Assembly: GCA_963765265.1 (NCBI GenBank)
Contig: CAVXVN010000007.1
Coordinates: forward strand, 248,001-312,000
Origin: Bacillus_BD sp963765265
Lineage (GTDB): Bacteria > Bacillota > Bacilli > Bacillales > Cytobacillaceae
Length of the DNA stretch: 64,000 bases
Direction of reading: 5' to 3'
The notes under the pieces were generated by a model that was not told the DNA's origin, ran no database searches, and saw nothing but the letters and a program-made list of their open reading frames with translations. The position numbers were made by a program, and so were the translations under genes. Positions 18,860 through 31,940 of this stretch are shown here, in pieces. Each line of letters starts with the position of its first letter. Position 1 is the stretch's first letter.

Positions 18860-19741
18860 ATGGAAGATTATTTAGTAAAAGCACTTGCCTTCAATGGACA
18901 AGTACGTGCATATGCTGTTCGCAGTACAAAACTTGTGGGTGAGGCACAAAGACGCCATTATACATGGCCAACAGCCTCCGCTGCCTTAGGGAGAGCAATG
19001 ACTGCAACTGTTATGATGGGGGCTATGTTAACTGGAGATGATAAATTGACAGTTAAAATTGAAGGAGACGGACCTCTTGGGCATATTTTGGTTGATGGTA
19101 ATGCAAAAGGGGAAGTTAGAGGGTATGTATTAAATCCTCAAACTCATTTTGATTTAAATGAGCATGGGAAGTTGGATGTTCGAAGAGCAGTTGGTACAAC
19201 GGGAACATTAACTGTAGTAAAGGATATTGGCATGCGTGACTTTTTTACAGGACAAGTTCCGATTGTTTCAGGAGAATTAGGTGAAGACTTTACCTATTAT
19301 TTTTCTACATCTGAACAAGTCCCTTCTTCGGTTGGTGTTGGGGTGCTTGTTAATCCGGATAATTCCATTCTCGCTGCAGGAGGCTTCATTATTCAGTTAA
19401 TGCCAGGAACAGATGATGAAACGATTACAAAAATAGAAAATCACCTAAAAGCAATGCCGCCTATTTCAAAACAAATTGAGAAGGGCTTGACTCCGGAAGA
19501 ATTATTAGAGGAAATTTTAGGCGATGAGCCCATTCAATTTCTTGAAACGATGCCTGTATCTTTTACATGTACATGTTCAAAGGAACGGTTTGGGGATGCC
19601 ATTCTCAGCCTAGGTGCAGATGAAATACAAGATATGATTGAAACAGATGGACAAGCTGAAGTTCATTGTCATTTCTGCAATGAAAAATTTATTTTTACAA
19701 AAGAGGAATTAGAAGAATTAAAAAAAGACGCTAAGAAATAA
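18860..19741 (+). CDS. hslO: Redox-regulated chaperone Hsp33
   Basis: Hsp33 is a cytosolic holdase activated by oxidation: four cysteines bind zinc when reduced and form disulfides under stress. The N-terminal domain reads KALAFNGQVRAYAVRSTKLVGEAQRRH. The zinc cysteines are CxC at about residues 237 and 239 and CxxC at 270 and 273, so the redox switch is complete. Length is 293. AGGAGAAATAGT precedes the ATG. In B. subtilis, yacD (a PrsA-like protein) follows; here cysK follows directly. Confidence 0.96.
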   Translation: MEDYLVKALAFNGQVRAYAVRSTKLVGEAQRRHYTWPTASAALGRAMTATVMMGAMLTGDDKLTVKIEGDGPLGHILVDGNAKGEVRGYVLNPQTHFDLNEHGKLDVRRAVGTTGTLTVVKDIGMRDFFTGQVPIVSGELGEDFTYYFSTSEQVPSSVGVGVLVNPDNSILAAGGFIIQLMPGTDDETITKIENHLKAMPPISKQIEKGLTPEELLEEILGDEPIQFLETMPVSFTCTCSKERFGDAILSLGADEIQDMIETDGQAEVHCHFCNEKFIFTKEELEELKKDAKK

Positions 19742-19789
19742 TATTTTCAAAGTCTGCTAATAAAAGTTACTTTTTTCCTATTTAAATGA

Positions 19790-19818
19790 TTGACAATTTG
19801 CAAAAGTATTGTTAAATT
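19790..19818 (+). promoter_or_regulatory. Probable sigma-A promoter of cysK
   Basis: TTGACA (19790-19795) and TAAATT (19813-19818) are 17 bp apart. The downstream GGAATAGG segment loosely resembles part of the CymR site that controls cysK in B. subtilis; that part is a guess. Confidence 0.55.
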
Positions 19819-19867
19819 TATTTTAAACCAATAAAAATACTCGGAATAGGGAAGGGTGCTTAAAATT

Positions 19868-20797
19868 ATGGCAAAAATTGCAAATTCAATCGTAGAGTTA
19901 ATCGGTCAAACCCCAGTAGTTAAACTGAATCATATCGTTGATGAAAACAGTGCAGATGTATATTTGAAACTAGAATATATGAATCCAGGAAGTAGTGTAA
20001 AGGATCGTATTGCTCTTGCGATGGTAGAAGCAGCTGAGAAAAGTGGACAATTAAAAGCAGGCGATACTATTATCGAACCTACAAGTGGAAATACTGGAAT
20101 TGGCTTAGCGTGGGTAGCAGCAGCAAAAGGTTACAAAGCAATTCTTGTTATGCCTGAAACAATGAGTTTAGAGCGTCGTAATCTTCTTCGTGCATATGGT
20201 GCACAGCTTGTATTAACTCCAGGACCTGAAGGAATGAAGGGTGCTATCGGTAAAGCGGAAGAACTTGCAAATAAACACGGCTATTTTATGCCACAACAAT
20301 TTGAAAATGGTGCAAACCCTGAAATCCATAGACAAACAACAGGGAAAGAACTTGTTGAACAATTTGGGGATCAATTAGATGCGTTTATTTCTGGAATCGG
20401 TACAGGTGGAACGATTACAGGTGCTGGCGAAGTGCTTAAAGAAACATTTAAAGATATTAAAATTTATGCAGTAGAACCTGCTGACTCACCGGTTCTTTCT
20501 GGTGGAAAGCCTGGTCCCCATAAGATTCAAGGGATTGGAGCAGGATTTGTTCCAGGTGTATTAAACACTGAAATCTATGATGAGATCATTAAAGTATCAA
20601 ATGAACAGTCATTCGAAACTGCTCGTCGTGTGGGAAGTGAAGAAGGAATCTTAGCTGGTATTTCTGCAGGAGCTGCTGTTTATGCAGCATTAAAAGTTGC
20701 CAAAGAACTTGGTAAAGGGAAAAAAGTAGTAGCTATTATTCCGGATAATGGTGAAAGATACTTAAGTACTGCGTTATACCAATTTGATGGTGAATAA
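19868..20797 (+). CDS. cysK: Cysteine synthase A (O-acetylserine sulfhydrylase)
   Basis: CysK makes cysteine from O-acetylserine and sulfide using pyridoxal phosphate. From the ATG at 19868 the protein is 308 residues, the family length; a GTG at 19856 would add MLKI, and the GAAGGG site fits the ATG better. The PLP lysine is in NPGSSVKDR (about K45), the substrate loop is EPTSGNTGIGLA, and the PLP phosphate loop is SGIGTGGTITGAG. The C-terminal end includes EGILAGISAGAAV. With cysE further on, it completes the two-step serine to cysteine route. A terminator follows at 20807. Confidence 0.97.
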   Translation: MAKIANSIVELIGQTPVVKLNHIVDENSADVYLKLEYMNPGSSVKDRIALAMVEAAEKSGQLKAGDTIIEPTSGNTGIGLAWVAAAKGYKAILVMPETMSLERRNLLRAYGAQLVLTPGPEGMKGAIGKAEELANKHGYFMPQQFENGANPEIHRQTTGKELVEQFGDQLDAFISGIGTGGTITGAGEVLKETFKDIKIYAVEPADSPVLSGGKPGPHKIQGIGAGFVPGVLNTEIYDEIIKVSNEQSFETARRVGSEEGILAGISAGAAVYAALKVAKELGKGKKVVAIIPDNGERYLSTALYQFDGE

Positions 20798-20806
20798 TTG
20801 GAAATA

Positions 20807-20838
20807 GAAAGAGGCTAACTCTAAGTTAGCCTCTTTTT
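20807..20838 (+). terminator. Rho-independent terminator of cysK
   Basis: AAAGAGGCTAACT pairs with AAGTTAGCCTCTTT across a 2-base turn plus the adjacent weak pairs, followed by a T run. Confidence 0.9.
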
Positions 20839-21117
20839 GCACTGTTAAGAGAGTATAAAATTGCAACGCTGGAGAAGTTCGGGCGTAGGCGGCAATTTTT
20901 AGGAAAACAGTATAAGTGCAACTACGCCTCTGTCTTCGCCTTGCAGGCTCGCCAATCGGCGAGTTTTCTTTATTGGATATTGCTAATAATATTGAGTAAA
21001 GCATTTTTAGGCAAATTTTCCTTTTTCAATCATTTATTATATCATTGATGAATGTGAAAGGATTATCAGTGAAAGAAAGAAAAATGATTATTACATAACT
21101 TTAATGAGGTGTTTATA
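20839..21117. other. Intergenic stretch with a GC-rich structured patch where pabB-pabA-pabC would be expected
   Basis: No credible gene is seen. About 20860-20965 is GC-rich against its AT-rich surroundings. It holds an inverted repeat GGCGTAG (20882-20888) / CTACGCC (20922-20928) and a hairpin CTCGCC (20948-20953) / GGCGAG (20958-20963) followed by TTTT, which could stop transcription on the + strand. The rest is plain AT-rich leader of folP. Confidence 0.6.
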
Positions 21118-21955
21118 ATGTCAGATAAGACGATACAATGTGGGTCTTATACGCTTGATTATGGAAAAAAAACATTAATTATGGGGGTTTTGAATGTAAC
21201 GCCTGATTCTTTCTCCGATGGCGGGTAAGTATAATACGATTGATAATGCTGTTAGGCGTGCAACAGAAATGGTTGAACAAGGAGTTGATATTATTGATAT
21301 TGGCGGAGAATCAACTCGACCAGGGTACACACCTATTTCAGTTGAAGAAGAGCTTAGTCGATTAATTCCTGTAATTGAAGCGATTACAAAGTCTGTTCCT
21401 GTTCCATTATCGATTGATACGTTTAAAGCAGAAACAGCTAAGGAAACGATTAAAGCGGGTGCTCATATTATCAATGATATATGGGGTGCAAAGGCAGATC
21501 CTAATATGGGTAAAGTTGCTGCTGAATTAAAAGTCCCTATTATTCTGCAACACAATCGTGATAATAATCAGTATCAATCCTTTTTTCGCGATTGCTTAAA
21601 TGATATTTACGAGAGTATTTCCATTGTAAAGAAGGCTGGAGTTAAGGATGAACAGATTATTTTGGACCCGGGAATTGGATTTGCAAAAGACTTATCTAAA
21701 GACCTTGAAATGATGCGAAATCTTGATACATTTGTTGCTCTTGGTTATCCAGTTTTATTAGGACCATCACGTAAAAGGATGATTGGGGGAGTGCTTGATC
21801 TCCCGGTTAATGAACGGTTGGAAGGGACAGGTGCAGCCGTTTGTTTTGGGATCCAAAAGGGATGTCAGATTTTTCGCGTTCATGATGTAAAGGAAATAAG
21901 TCGAATGGCTAAAATGATGGATGCGATGATGGGGAAGGTTGATTATGTTGGATAA
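21118..21955 (+). CDS. folP: Dihydropteroate synthase FolP (reading frame broken)
   Basis: FolP joins p-aminobenzoate to the dihydropterin pyrophosphate in folate synthesis and is the sulfonamide target. The first frame from ATG 21118 (GAGGTG ahead) reads MSDKTIQCGSY and reaches MGVLNVTPDSFSDGG, the pterin-site signature. It then stops at once because GCGGGTAA reads as a stop; with one G fewer in the GGG at 21222-21224 it continues GKYNTIDNAV and DIGGESTRPG to the end. That gives 278 residues, normal for the family. It overlaps folB by 11 bases. The single extra G is most likely a sequence error. Confidence 0.88.
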
Positions 21956-22310
21956 AATTTATGTAAATAAGATGGAGTTCTATGGTTATCATGGTGTTTT
22001 TCCGGAGGAGAACACTCTAGGTCAACGATTTAGGGTTGATTTAATCGTTGAAACAGACTTGAAACAAGCTGGTTTGACAGATAAACTCGAGGAATCGATT
22101 AGTTATGTAGATCTTTATCAGGTTTGTAAAAGGATCGTGGAAGGGACACCTTTTAAACTAATTGAAGCGGTTGCTGAACAAATCGCCAATCAAACATTAG
22201 AGCAATTTGATAAAGTGAACTCTGTAACGGTAAAAGTAGTTAAACCAGATCCACCAATTCCAGGCCACTTCCAATCTGTAGCAGTGGAAATTATAAGGAG
22301 ACGGAAATAA
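21945..22310 (+). CDS. folB: Dihydroneopterin aldolase FolB
   Basis: FolB splits dihydroneopterin to 6-hydroxymethyl-dihydropterin in folate synthesis. The 121-residue product has the family start LDKIYVNKMEFYGYHGVFPEEN, with the substrate-binding glutamate and tyrosine region, then ISYVDLYQVCKRIVEG and the C-terminal VKVVKPDPPIPGHFQSVAVEI. A TTG at 21939 is also open, but GGGGAAGG is better spaced to the ATG at 21945. It overlaps the folP end and is followed by folK one base after its stop. Confidence 0.95.
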   Translation: MLDKIYVNKMEFYGYHGVFPEENTLGQRFRVDLIVETDLKQAGLTDKLEESISYVDLYQVCKRIVEGTPFKLIEAVAEQIANQTLEQFDKVNSVTVKVVKPDPPIPGHFQSVAVEIIRRRK

Positions 22311-22311
22311 G

Positions 22312-22839
22312 ATGAATCATACAGCTTTTCTTTCCTTAGGATCCAATATGGGGAATCGAATTGAATTTTTAGAAGAGGCTTTAAAAAAATTAGAAGACAA
22401 TTATCCAATAAAGGTGGTAAATGTTTCATCTATTTATGAAACAGTTCCAGTAGGGTATGAGGATCAAGACTTGTTTTTAAATATGGTAGCACAAATAAAT
22501 ACGGACCTATCACCTATTGAATTATTGGATGCTTGTCAGAAAATAGAAATAGAACTTGGGAGAAAAAGGGAAATCAGATGGGGACCCAGAACAATAGATC
22601 TTGACATTCTATTGTATAATGATGAAAATATGAAAATGGAGAGGCTTGTTATACCACATCCCCGTATGCATGAAAGGTCATTTGTGACTATTCCACTATT
22701 GGAAATCTGTCCCAATATCATATTACCAGCATTGGGTATGCCACTTAGTGAAATAGCTGGGCAGTTAACGGATAGAGAAGGAGTTCGGATATGGAAGCAG
22801 AAAAATGGGGAAGACGTATTCGCGCTTTTCGCAAATTAA
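22312..22839 (+). CDS. folK: 6-hydroxymethyl-7,8-dihydropterin pyrophosphokinase FolK
   Basis: FolK transfers pyrophosphate from ATP to the hydroxymethyl pterin, making the FolP substrate. The 175-residue protein shows AFLSLGSNMGNR at the start, YETVPVGYEDQDLFLNMV, and the signature RWGPRTIDLDILLY holding the metal-binding aspartates, then VIPHPRMHERSFV. TAAGGAGACGG precedes the ATG. The 3' end overlaps the small HTH gene by 49 bases, so the folate genes and the genes after them are one transcript. Confidence 0.96.
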   Translation: MNHTAFLSLGSNMGNRIEFLEEALKKLEDNYPIKVVNVSSIYETVPVGYEDQDLFLNMVAQINTDLSPIELLDACQKIEIELGRKREIRWGPRTIDLDILLYNDENMKMERLVIPHPRMHERSFVTIPLLEICPNIILPALGMPLSEIAGQLTDREGVRIWKQKNGEDVFALFAN

Positions 22840-22997
22840 AGGGCTTTACACAGGAAGGATTTGCAAAAAAACTAGGTATATCTGTTTCCGCATTAGGAGA
22901 AATCGAAAGAGGAAATCGAATGCCGACAGATGATTTAATTGAACAAATCGCGATTGTGCTTAATATAAGTAAAAATGAATTAGATCCATTTGAATAG
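22791..22997 (+). CDS. yazB: Small helix-turn-helix protein (YazB-like)
   Basis: This 68-residue XRE/Cro-type DNA-binding protein is mostly a single HTH domain: RIRAFRKLKGFTQEGFAKKLGISVSALGEIERGNRMPTDDLI. It overlaps the folK end and precedes dusB, the position of yazB in B. subtilis. No effector domain is present. Its target is unknown. Confidence 0.87.
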   Translation: MEAEKWGRRIRAFRKLKGFTQEGFAKKLGISVSALGEIERGNRMPTDDLIEQIAIVLNISKNELDPFE

Positions 22998-23033
22998 AAT
23001 GATTCTTTTTAGAACAAAGGGGAGAGTATTAGT

Positions 23034-24032
23034 ATGTTAAAGATTGGTGATATCACAATGAAAAATCCAGTTGTTTTAGCACCAATGGCTGGAGTATGTA
23101 ATTCTGCTTTTCGCTTAACAGTAAAGGAATTTGGTGCAGGCCTTGTATGCGCTGAGATGGTAAGTGATAAAGGGATTGTAAATAAAAACGAAAAGACATT
23201 GAATATGTTATACATGGATGAACGTGAAAAACCGCTTAGCTTGCAAATTTTTGGTGGAGAAAAAGAATCTCTTGTACAAGCTGCTAAATTTGTTGATGAA
23301 AATACGAATGCAGATATTATTGATATCAATATGGGTTGCCCTGTCCCGAAAATTACAAAAGTGGATGCAGGTGCTAAGTGGCTTCTTGACCCGAATAAAA
23401 TTTATGAAATGGTATCGGCAGTTGTGGATGCTGTTGACAAACCGGTGACTGTAAAAATGCGTATGGGTTGGGATCAGGATCATATATATGCAGTCCAAAA
23501 TGCACAAGCTGTTGAACGTGCAGGAGGGAAGGCTGTTGCACTACATGGTCGTACTCGTGTACAAATGTATGAGGGTAAATCAAATTGGGATATTATTCGA
23601 GAAGTTAAGCAGTCAGTGAATATTCCTGTTATTGGTAATGGAGATGTACAGACTCCTCAAGATGCAAAACGTATGCTCGAAGAAACAGGGTGTGATGGAG
23701 TTATGATTGGTCGCGCAGCACTTGGAAACCCGTGGATGATTTATCGAACAGTTAAGTATTTGGAATCAGGTGAGCTAATGGGTGAACCATCTGTTCGTGA
23801 AAAAATGGACGTTTGTATCCTTCACTTAGACCGATTAATTGACTTAAAGAATGAACATATAGCTGTAAAAGAAATGCGTAAACATGCAGCTTGGTATTTA
23901 AAGGGGATCCGAGGCAATGCTCAAGCTCGTAATGAAGTCAATGAGTGTGAAACAAGAATAGATCTTGTTAACCTATTAAATGGTTTAGTGAGAAATAATG
24001 AAGAAATCGAAAACCAAGTTCAAGTAGGTTAA
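23034..24032 (+). CDS. dusB: tRNA-dihydrouridine synthase DusB
   Basis: DusB is a flavoenzyme that reduces uridines in tRNA D-loops. The 332-residue protein has the FMN-barrel start NPVVLAPMAGVCNSAFRL, the catalytic cysteine motif INMGCPVPKITK, VTVKMRMGWD, VALHGRTRVQMYEG and the phosphate loop VIGNGDV and GVMIGRAALGNPW. GGGGAG precedes the ATG at 23034. It is the last gene of the folate operon before a long hairpin at 24061. Confidence 0.96.
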   Translation: MLKIGDITMKNPVVLAPMAGVCNSAFRLTVKEFGAGLVCAEMVSDKGIVNKNEKTLNMLYMDEREKPLSLQIFGGEKESLVQAAKFVDENTNADIIDINMGCPVPKITKVDAGAKWLLDPNKIYEMVSAVVDAVDKPVTVKMRMGWDQDHIYAVQNAQAVERAGGKAVALHGRTRVQMYEGKSNWDIIREVKQSVNIPVIGNGDVQTPQDAKRMLEETGCDGVMIGRAALGNPWMIYRTVKYLESGELMGEPSVREKMDVCILHLDRLIDLKNEHIAVKEMRKHAAWYLKGIRGNAQARNEVNECETRIDLVNLLNGLVRNNEEIENQVQVG

Positions 24033-24060
24033 TCACTTTTTTACAATCGTTTTGTTATTG

Positions 24061-24115
24061 GAATAATGGAGCTGTCAACCATCTAATTGGCAGCTCCATT
24101 ATTCTATCCTTTTGA
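24061..24115 (+). terminator. Terminator-like hairpin after dusB
   Basis: A perfect 14-bp stem, GAATAATGGAGCTG (24061-24074) with CAGCTCCATTATTC (24091-24104), is followed by a T-rich stretch. No strict U-tract touches the stem, so it may be bidirectional or act as an RNA end-protecting hairpin. Confidence 0.7.
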
Positions 24116-24241
24116 TTGACTTTTTAGATATCATTTTTATCATAGATACCGTTTGTGTAAAATGTTATTATACTTGTATGCGAAAAATGAAATGAATTAG
24201 GTAGTATACATACAGTGATTTAAAATTAGGAGATGAAAAAA

Positions 24242-25726
24242 ATGAGTCATGAAGAATCAAATGACCAATTTCAAGTGAGAAAAGAAAAATTAGACTTATT
24301 ACGTTCAAAAGGTCTTGATCCATTTGGTAAGCGCTTTGAACGTTCTCATTTGGTTACGGATATTGTTGAAAAGTACGGAGAATTCGAAAACGAAGACCTT
24401 GAAGGTAAAGACATAGCTGTTACGATTGCTGGTCGTATCATGACAAAACGTGGAAAGGGAAAAGCCGGTTTTGCTCATATTCAGGATCTAAGTGGCCAAA
24501 TTCAAATCTATGTGCGCCAAGATGCAGTTGGACCAGAGCAATATGAGGTATTTAACATTGCTGATTTAGGAGATATTGTTGGAATTACTGGTCATGTATT
24601 TAGAACAAAAGTCGGTGAATTATCTGTTAAAGCAGAGAAGTTTGAGTTGCTTTCAAAAGCATTACGTCCTCTACCTGATAAATTTCATGGACTAAAAGAT
24701 GTCGAACAACGTTATCGTCAACGTTATTTAGATTTAATTATGAATGATGAAAGTAAGCAAACCTTTATAACAAGAAGTAAAATTATCCGTTCTATGCGTA
24801 ACTATCTAGATAGTCATGGATATTTAGAAGTAGAAACTCCAATGTTACACTCAATTCCTGGTGGTGCCGCAGCACGTCCATTTATTACTCATCACAATGC
24901 TTTGGATATGGAACTATATATGCGGATAGCGATTGAACTCCATTTGAAACGATTAATTGTAGGTGGACTTGAAAAAGTTTATGAAATTGGACGAGTTTTC
25001 CGTAATGAAGGAGTTTCTACTCGCCATAATCCTGAATTTACGATGATCGAGCTTTATGAAGCATATGCAGATTACAAGGATATTATGGCATTAACTGAAA
25101 ATCTAGTTGCTCATATTGCCCAAGAAGTTTTAGGAACGACAAAGATTCAATACGGAGAATATGAAGTGGATTTAACACCACAATGGAAGAGACTTCATAT
25201 GGTTGATGCGATTAAAGAATATACGGGTGCAGATTTCTGGAAAGAGATGAGCATTGAGGAAGCAAGAGCATTAGCAAAAGAACACGGAATTGAAATTAAG
25301 GAACATATGGACTTTGGTCATATTGTTAATGAGTTTTTTGAACAAAGTGTTGAAGAAAAGTTAATTCAACCTACTTTTATATATGGTCATCCAGTTGAAA
25401 TTTCTCCACTTGCCAAGAAAAATGCAGAGGATCCTCGTTTTACGGATCGTTTTGAGTTGTTTATTGTTGCTCGTGAGCATGCAAATGCCTTTACGGAATT
25501 AAATGACCCAATCGATCAGCGTGAACGATTTGAAGCTCAATTAAAAGAACGTGAGCATGGAAATGATGAAGCACATTTGATGGATGATGATTTCATCGAA
25601 GCGTTAGAATATGGTTTACCACCTACTGGTGGTCTTGGAATTGGTATTGATCGACTAGTCATGCTGTTAACGAATTCACCTTCTATTCGTGATGTATTGT
25701 TATTCCCGTTAATGCGTCAGCGTTAA
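24242..25726 (+). CDS. lysS: Lysyl-tRNA synthetase (class II)
   Basis: LysS charges tRNA-Lys. The N-terminal OB-fold (VTIAGRIMTKRGKGKAGFAHIQDLSGQIQIYV) binds the anticodon. The class II core includes motif 2 YEIGRVFRNEGVSTRHNPEFTMIE, and motif 3 GLPPTGGLGIGIDRLVMLLT lies at the end. An ATG at 24233 is open, but AGGAG touches it; the ATG at 24242 has a 9-base spacing and gives 494 residues. The two rRNA operons with tRNA-Lys follow. Confidence 0.97.
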   Translation: MSHEESNDQFQVRKEKLDLLRSKGLDPFGKRFERSHLVTDIVEKYGEFENEDLEGKDIAVTIAGRIMTKRGKGKAGFAHIQDLSGQIQIYVRQDAVGPEQYEVFNIADLGDIVGITGHVFRTKVGELSVKAEKFELLSKALRPLPDKFHGLKDVEQRYRQRYLDLIMNDESKQTFITRSKIIRSMRNYLDSHGYLEVETPMLHSIPGGAAARPFITHHNALDMELYMRIAIELHLKRLIVGGLEKVYEIGRVFRNEGVSTRHNPEFTMIELYEAYADYKDIMALTENLVAHIAQEVLGTTKIQYGEYEVDLTPQWKRLHMVDAIKEYTGADFWKEMSIEEARALAKEHGIEIKEHMDFGHIVNEFFEQSVEEKLIQPTFIYGHPVEISPLAKKNAEDPRFTDRFELFIVAREHANAFTELNDPIDQRERFEAQLKEREHGNDEAHLMDDDFIEALEYGLPPTGGLGIGIDRLVMLLTNSPSIRDVLLFPLMRQR

Positions 25727-26100
25727 TTTGTTCATTTCGGACCATTTTCCTTTTAAAAGCCTTTAACTAGGTTATTAATTGGGAAATGGTTTTATTTATT
25801 AGAAAAGCTTGTGTTGAGATTGCACTAATTACATGAAACGATTAGAGAATACGAGTTTCTTATAGAAGTTTCGTGATCGTAAAGCTAAGAAGATTCAAAT
25901 GAAAATAATATTAATTACAAAAACATAAAAAAACAAAAAAATATGTTGCGTTTCATTTCATAGGGTGGTATTATAATTTCTGTTGCTGAAAAAACAAATC
26001 AGCACAAATGAAAGATTCGAAAAAAAGATATTGACTTTTAAAATCGAATCAGTTAGAATAATAAAGTCGTCAAGAAGAGACCGATGAAATTGTTCTTTGA

Positions 26101-27804
<1,704 letters not shown>

Positions 27805-27917
27805 GAGGGAGTAATTCCTCAAGAATACTTTGTTCCTTGAAAACTAGATAATGCAATGAAGAAGAAAGAAAACCGAGTAATCGCCACAATATATTTTTCT
27901 TGTTATTTTAAAAACAT

Positions 27918-30850
<2,933 letters not shown>

Positions 30851-30931
30851 AAATAAGTCTGATTACAATGTTATTCTAATTCTTCTTCAGCATTATCTAG
30901 TTTTGAGGGAACAAACCTTCAGAATAAAATA

Positions 30932-31048
30932 GTCTGGTGACGATAGCGAAGAGGTCACACCCGTTCCCATACCGAACACGGAAGTTAAGCTTTCAGCGCC
31001 GATGGTAGTTGGGGGTTCTCCCCCTGTGAGAGTAGGACGTTGCCAGGC
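30932..31048 (+). rRNA. 5S ribosomal RNA, copy 1
   Basis: Standard Bacillus 5S with CCCGTTCCCATACCGAACAC and GGAAGTTAAGC, about 117 bases. It has one base fewer than copy 2 (AAGCTTTCAGC against AAGCTTCTCAGC). The first tRNA follows after 8 bases. Confidence 0.95.
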
Positions 31049-31056
31049 GATATAAC

Positions 31057-31132
31057 GGAGGATTAGCTCAGCTGGGAGAGCATCTGCCTTACAAGCAGAG
31101 GGTCGGCGGTTCGATCCCGTCATCCTCCACCA
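31057..31132 (+). tRNA. tRNA-Val (UAC)
   Basis: A full cloverleaf with acceptor GGAGGAT / ATCCTCC, anticodon loop TTACAAG (UAC) and CCA encoded. First of nine cluster tRNAs in the order of B. subtilis trnJ. Confidence 0.96.
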
Positions 31133-31139
31133 TTATATT

Positions 31140-31215
<76 letters not shown>

Positions 31216-31227
31216 TATTGTTTTATT

Positions 31228-31268
31228 CGGCCTAGCTATTGGTAGAGCATCTGACATAATCAAAGGTT
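31228..31268 (+). pseudogene. Degenerate tRNA-Thr fragment
   Basis: CGGCCTAGCT-ATTGGTAGAGCA-CTGAC-TAATCA-AGGTT follows the preceding tRNA-Thr closely but lacks two bases of the D arm (CA) and two of the anticodon region, so the UGU anticodon is lost. The 3' half and CCA are gone. It lies between intact tRNA-Thr and tRNA-Lys and cannot fold as a tRNA. It looks like a decayed duplicate. Confidence 0.75.
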
Positions 31269-31295
31269 TTAAGACAATTGAAATTTAATTTTTAC

Positions 31296-31371
31296 GAGTT
31301 ATTAGCTCAGTTGGTAGAGCATCTGACTTTTAATCAGAGGGTCGCAGGTTCGAATCCTGCATAACTCACCA
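31296..31371 (+). tRNA. tRNA-Lys (UUU)
   Basis: Acceptor GAGTTAT / ATAACTC, anticodon loop CTTTTAA (UUU), T arm GCAGGTTCGAATCCTGC, CCA encoded. Confidence 0.96.
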
Positions 31372-31374
31372 TTT

Positions 31375-31459
31375 GCGGGTGTGGCGGAATTGGCAGACGC
31401 ACTAGACTTAGGATCTAGCGCCGCAAGGCGTGGGGGTTCGACTCCCTTCACCCGCACCA
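31375..31459 (+). tRNA. tRNA-Leu (UAG)
   Basis: An 85-base class II tRNA with long variable arm (GCGCCGCAAGGCGT), anticodon loop CTTAGGA (UAG), CCA encoded. Confidence 0.96.
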
Positions 31460-31495
31460 TTCTTTTATTTTCAAAAAATTAATCCATATAATTAT

Positions 31496-31570
31496 GCGGA
31501 AGTAGTTCAGTGGTAGAACATCACCTTGCCAAGGTGGGGGTCGCGGGTTCGAATCCCGTCTTCCGCTCCA
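31496..31570 (+). tRNA. tRNA-Gly (GCC)
   Basis: Acceptor GCGGAAG / CTTCCGC, anticodon loop TTGCCAA (GCC), discriminator T, CCA encoded. Confidence 0.96.
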
Positions 31571-31577
31571 AAGTAGT

Positions 31578-31666
31578 GCCGGGGTGGCGGAACTGGCAGA
31601 CGCACAGGACTTAAAATCCTGCGGTAGGTGACTACCGTACCGGTTCGATTCCGGTTCTCGGCACCA
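31578..31666 (+). tRNA. tRNA-Leu (UAA)
   Basis: An 89-base class II tRNA with variable arm GGTAGGTGACTACC, anticodon loop CTTAAAA (UAA), CCA encoded. Confidence 0.96.
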
Positions 31667-31681
31667 TTTATTTGAATAAAT

Positions 31682-31758
31682 GCGCCCGTAGCTCAATTGG
31701 ATAGAGCATCTGACTACGAATCAGAAGGTTGTAGGTTCGACTCCTGTCGGGCGCACCA
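31682..31758 (+). tRNA. tRNA-Arg (ACG)
   Basis: Acceptor GCGCCCG / CGGGCGC, anticodon loop CTACGAA (ACG, read as ICG), CCA encoded. Confidence 0.96.
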
Positions 31759-31764
31759 TTTAAA

Positions 31765-31841
31765 CGGGAAGTAGCTCAGCTTGGTAGAGCACTTGGTTTG
31801 GGACCAAGGGGTCGCAGGTTCGAATCCTGTCTTCCCGACCA
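31765..31841 (+). tRNA. tRNA-Pro (UGG)
   Basis: Acceptor CGGGAAG / CTTCCCG, anticodon loop TTTGGGA (UGG), CCA encoded. Confidence 0.96.
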
Positions 31842-31856
31842 TTAATCTAATAAATT

Positions 31857-31932
31857 GGGGCCTTAGCTCAGCTGGGAGAGCGCCTGCCTTGCACGCAGGA
31901 GGTCAGCGGTTCGATCCCGCTAAGCTCCACCA
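31857..31932 (+). tRNA. tRNA-Ala (UGC)
   Basis: Anticodon UGC in CCTTGCAC, CCA encoded. The acceptor stem GGGGCCT / AAGCTCC carries a C-A mismatch at its sixth pair; the usual partner is AGGCTCC. Either a sequence error or a weakened stem. Confidence 0.93.
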
Positions 31933-31940
31933 ATTAAATA

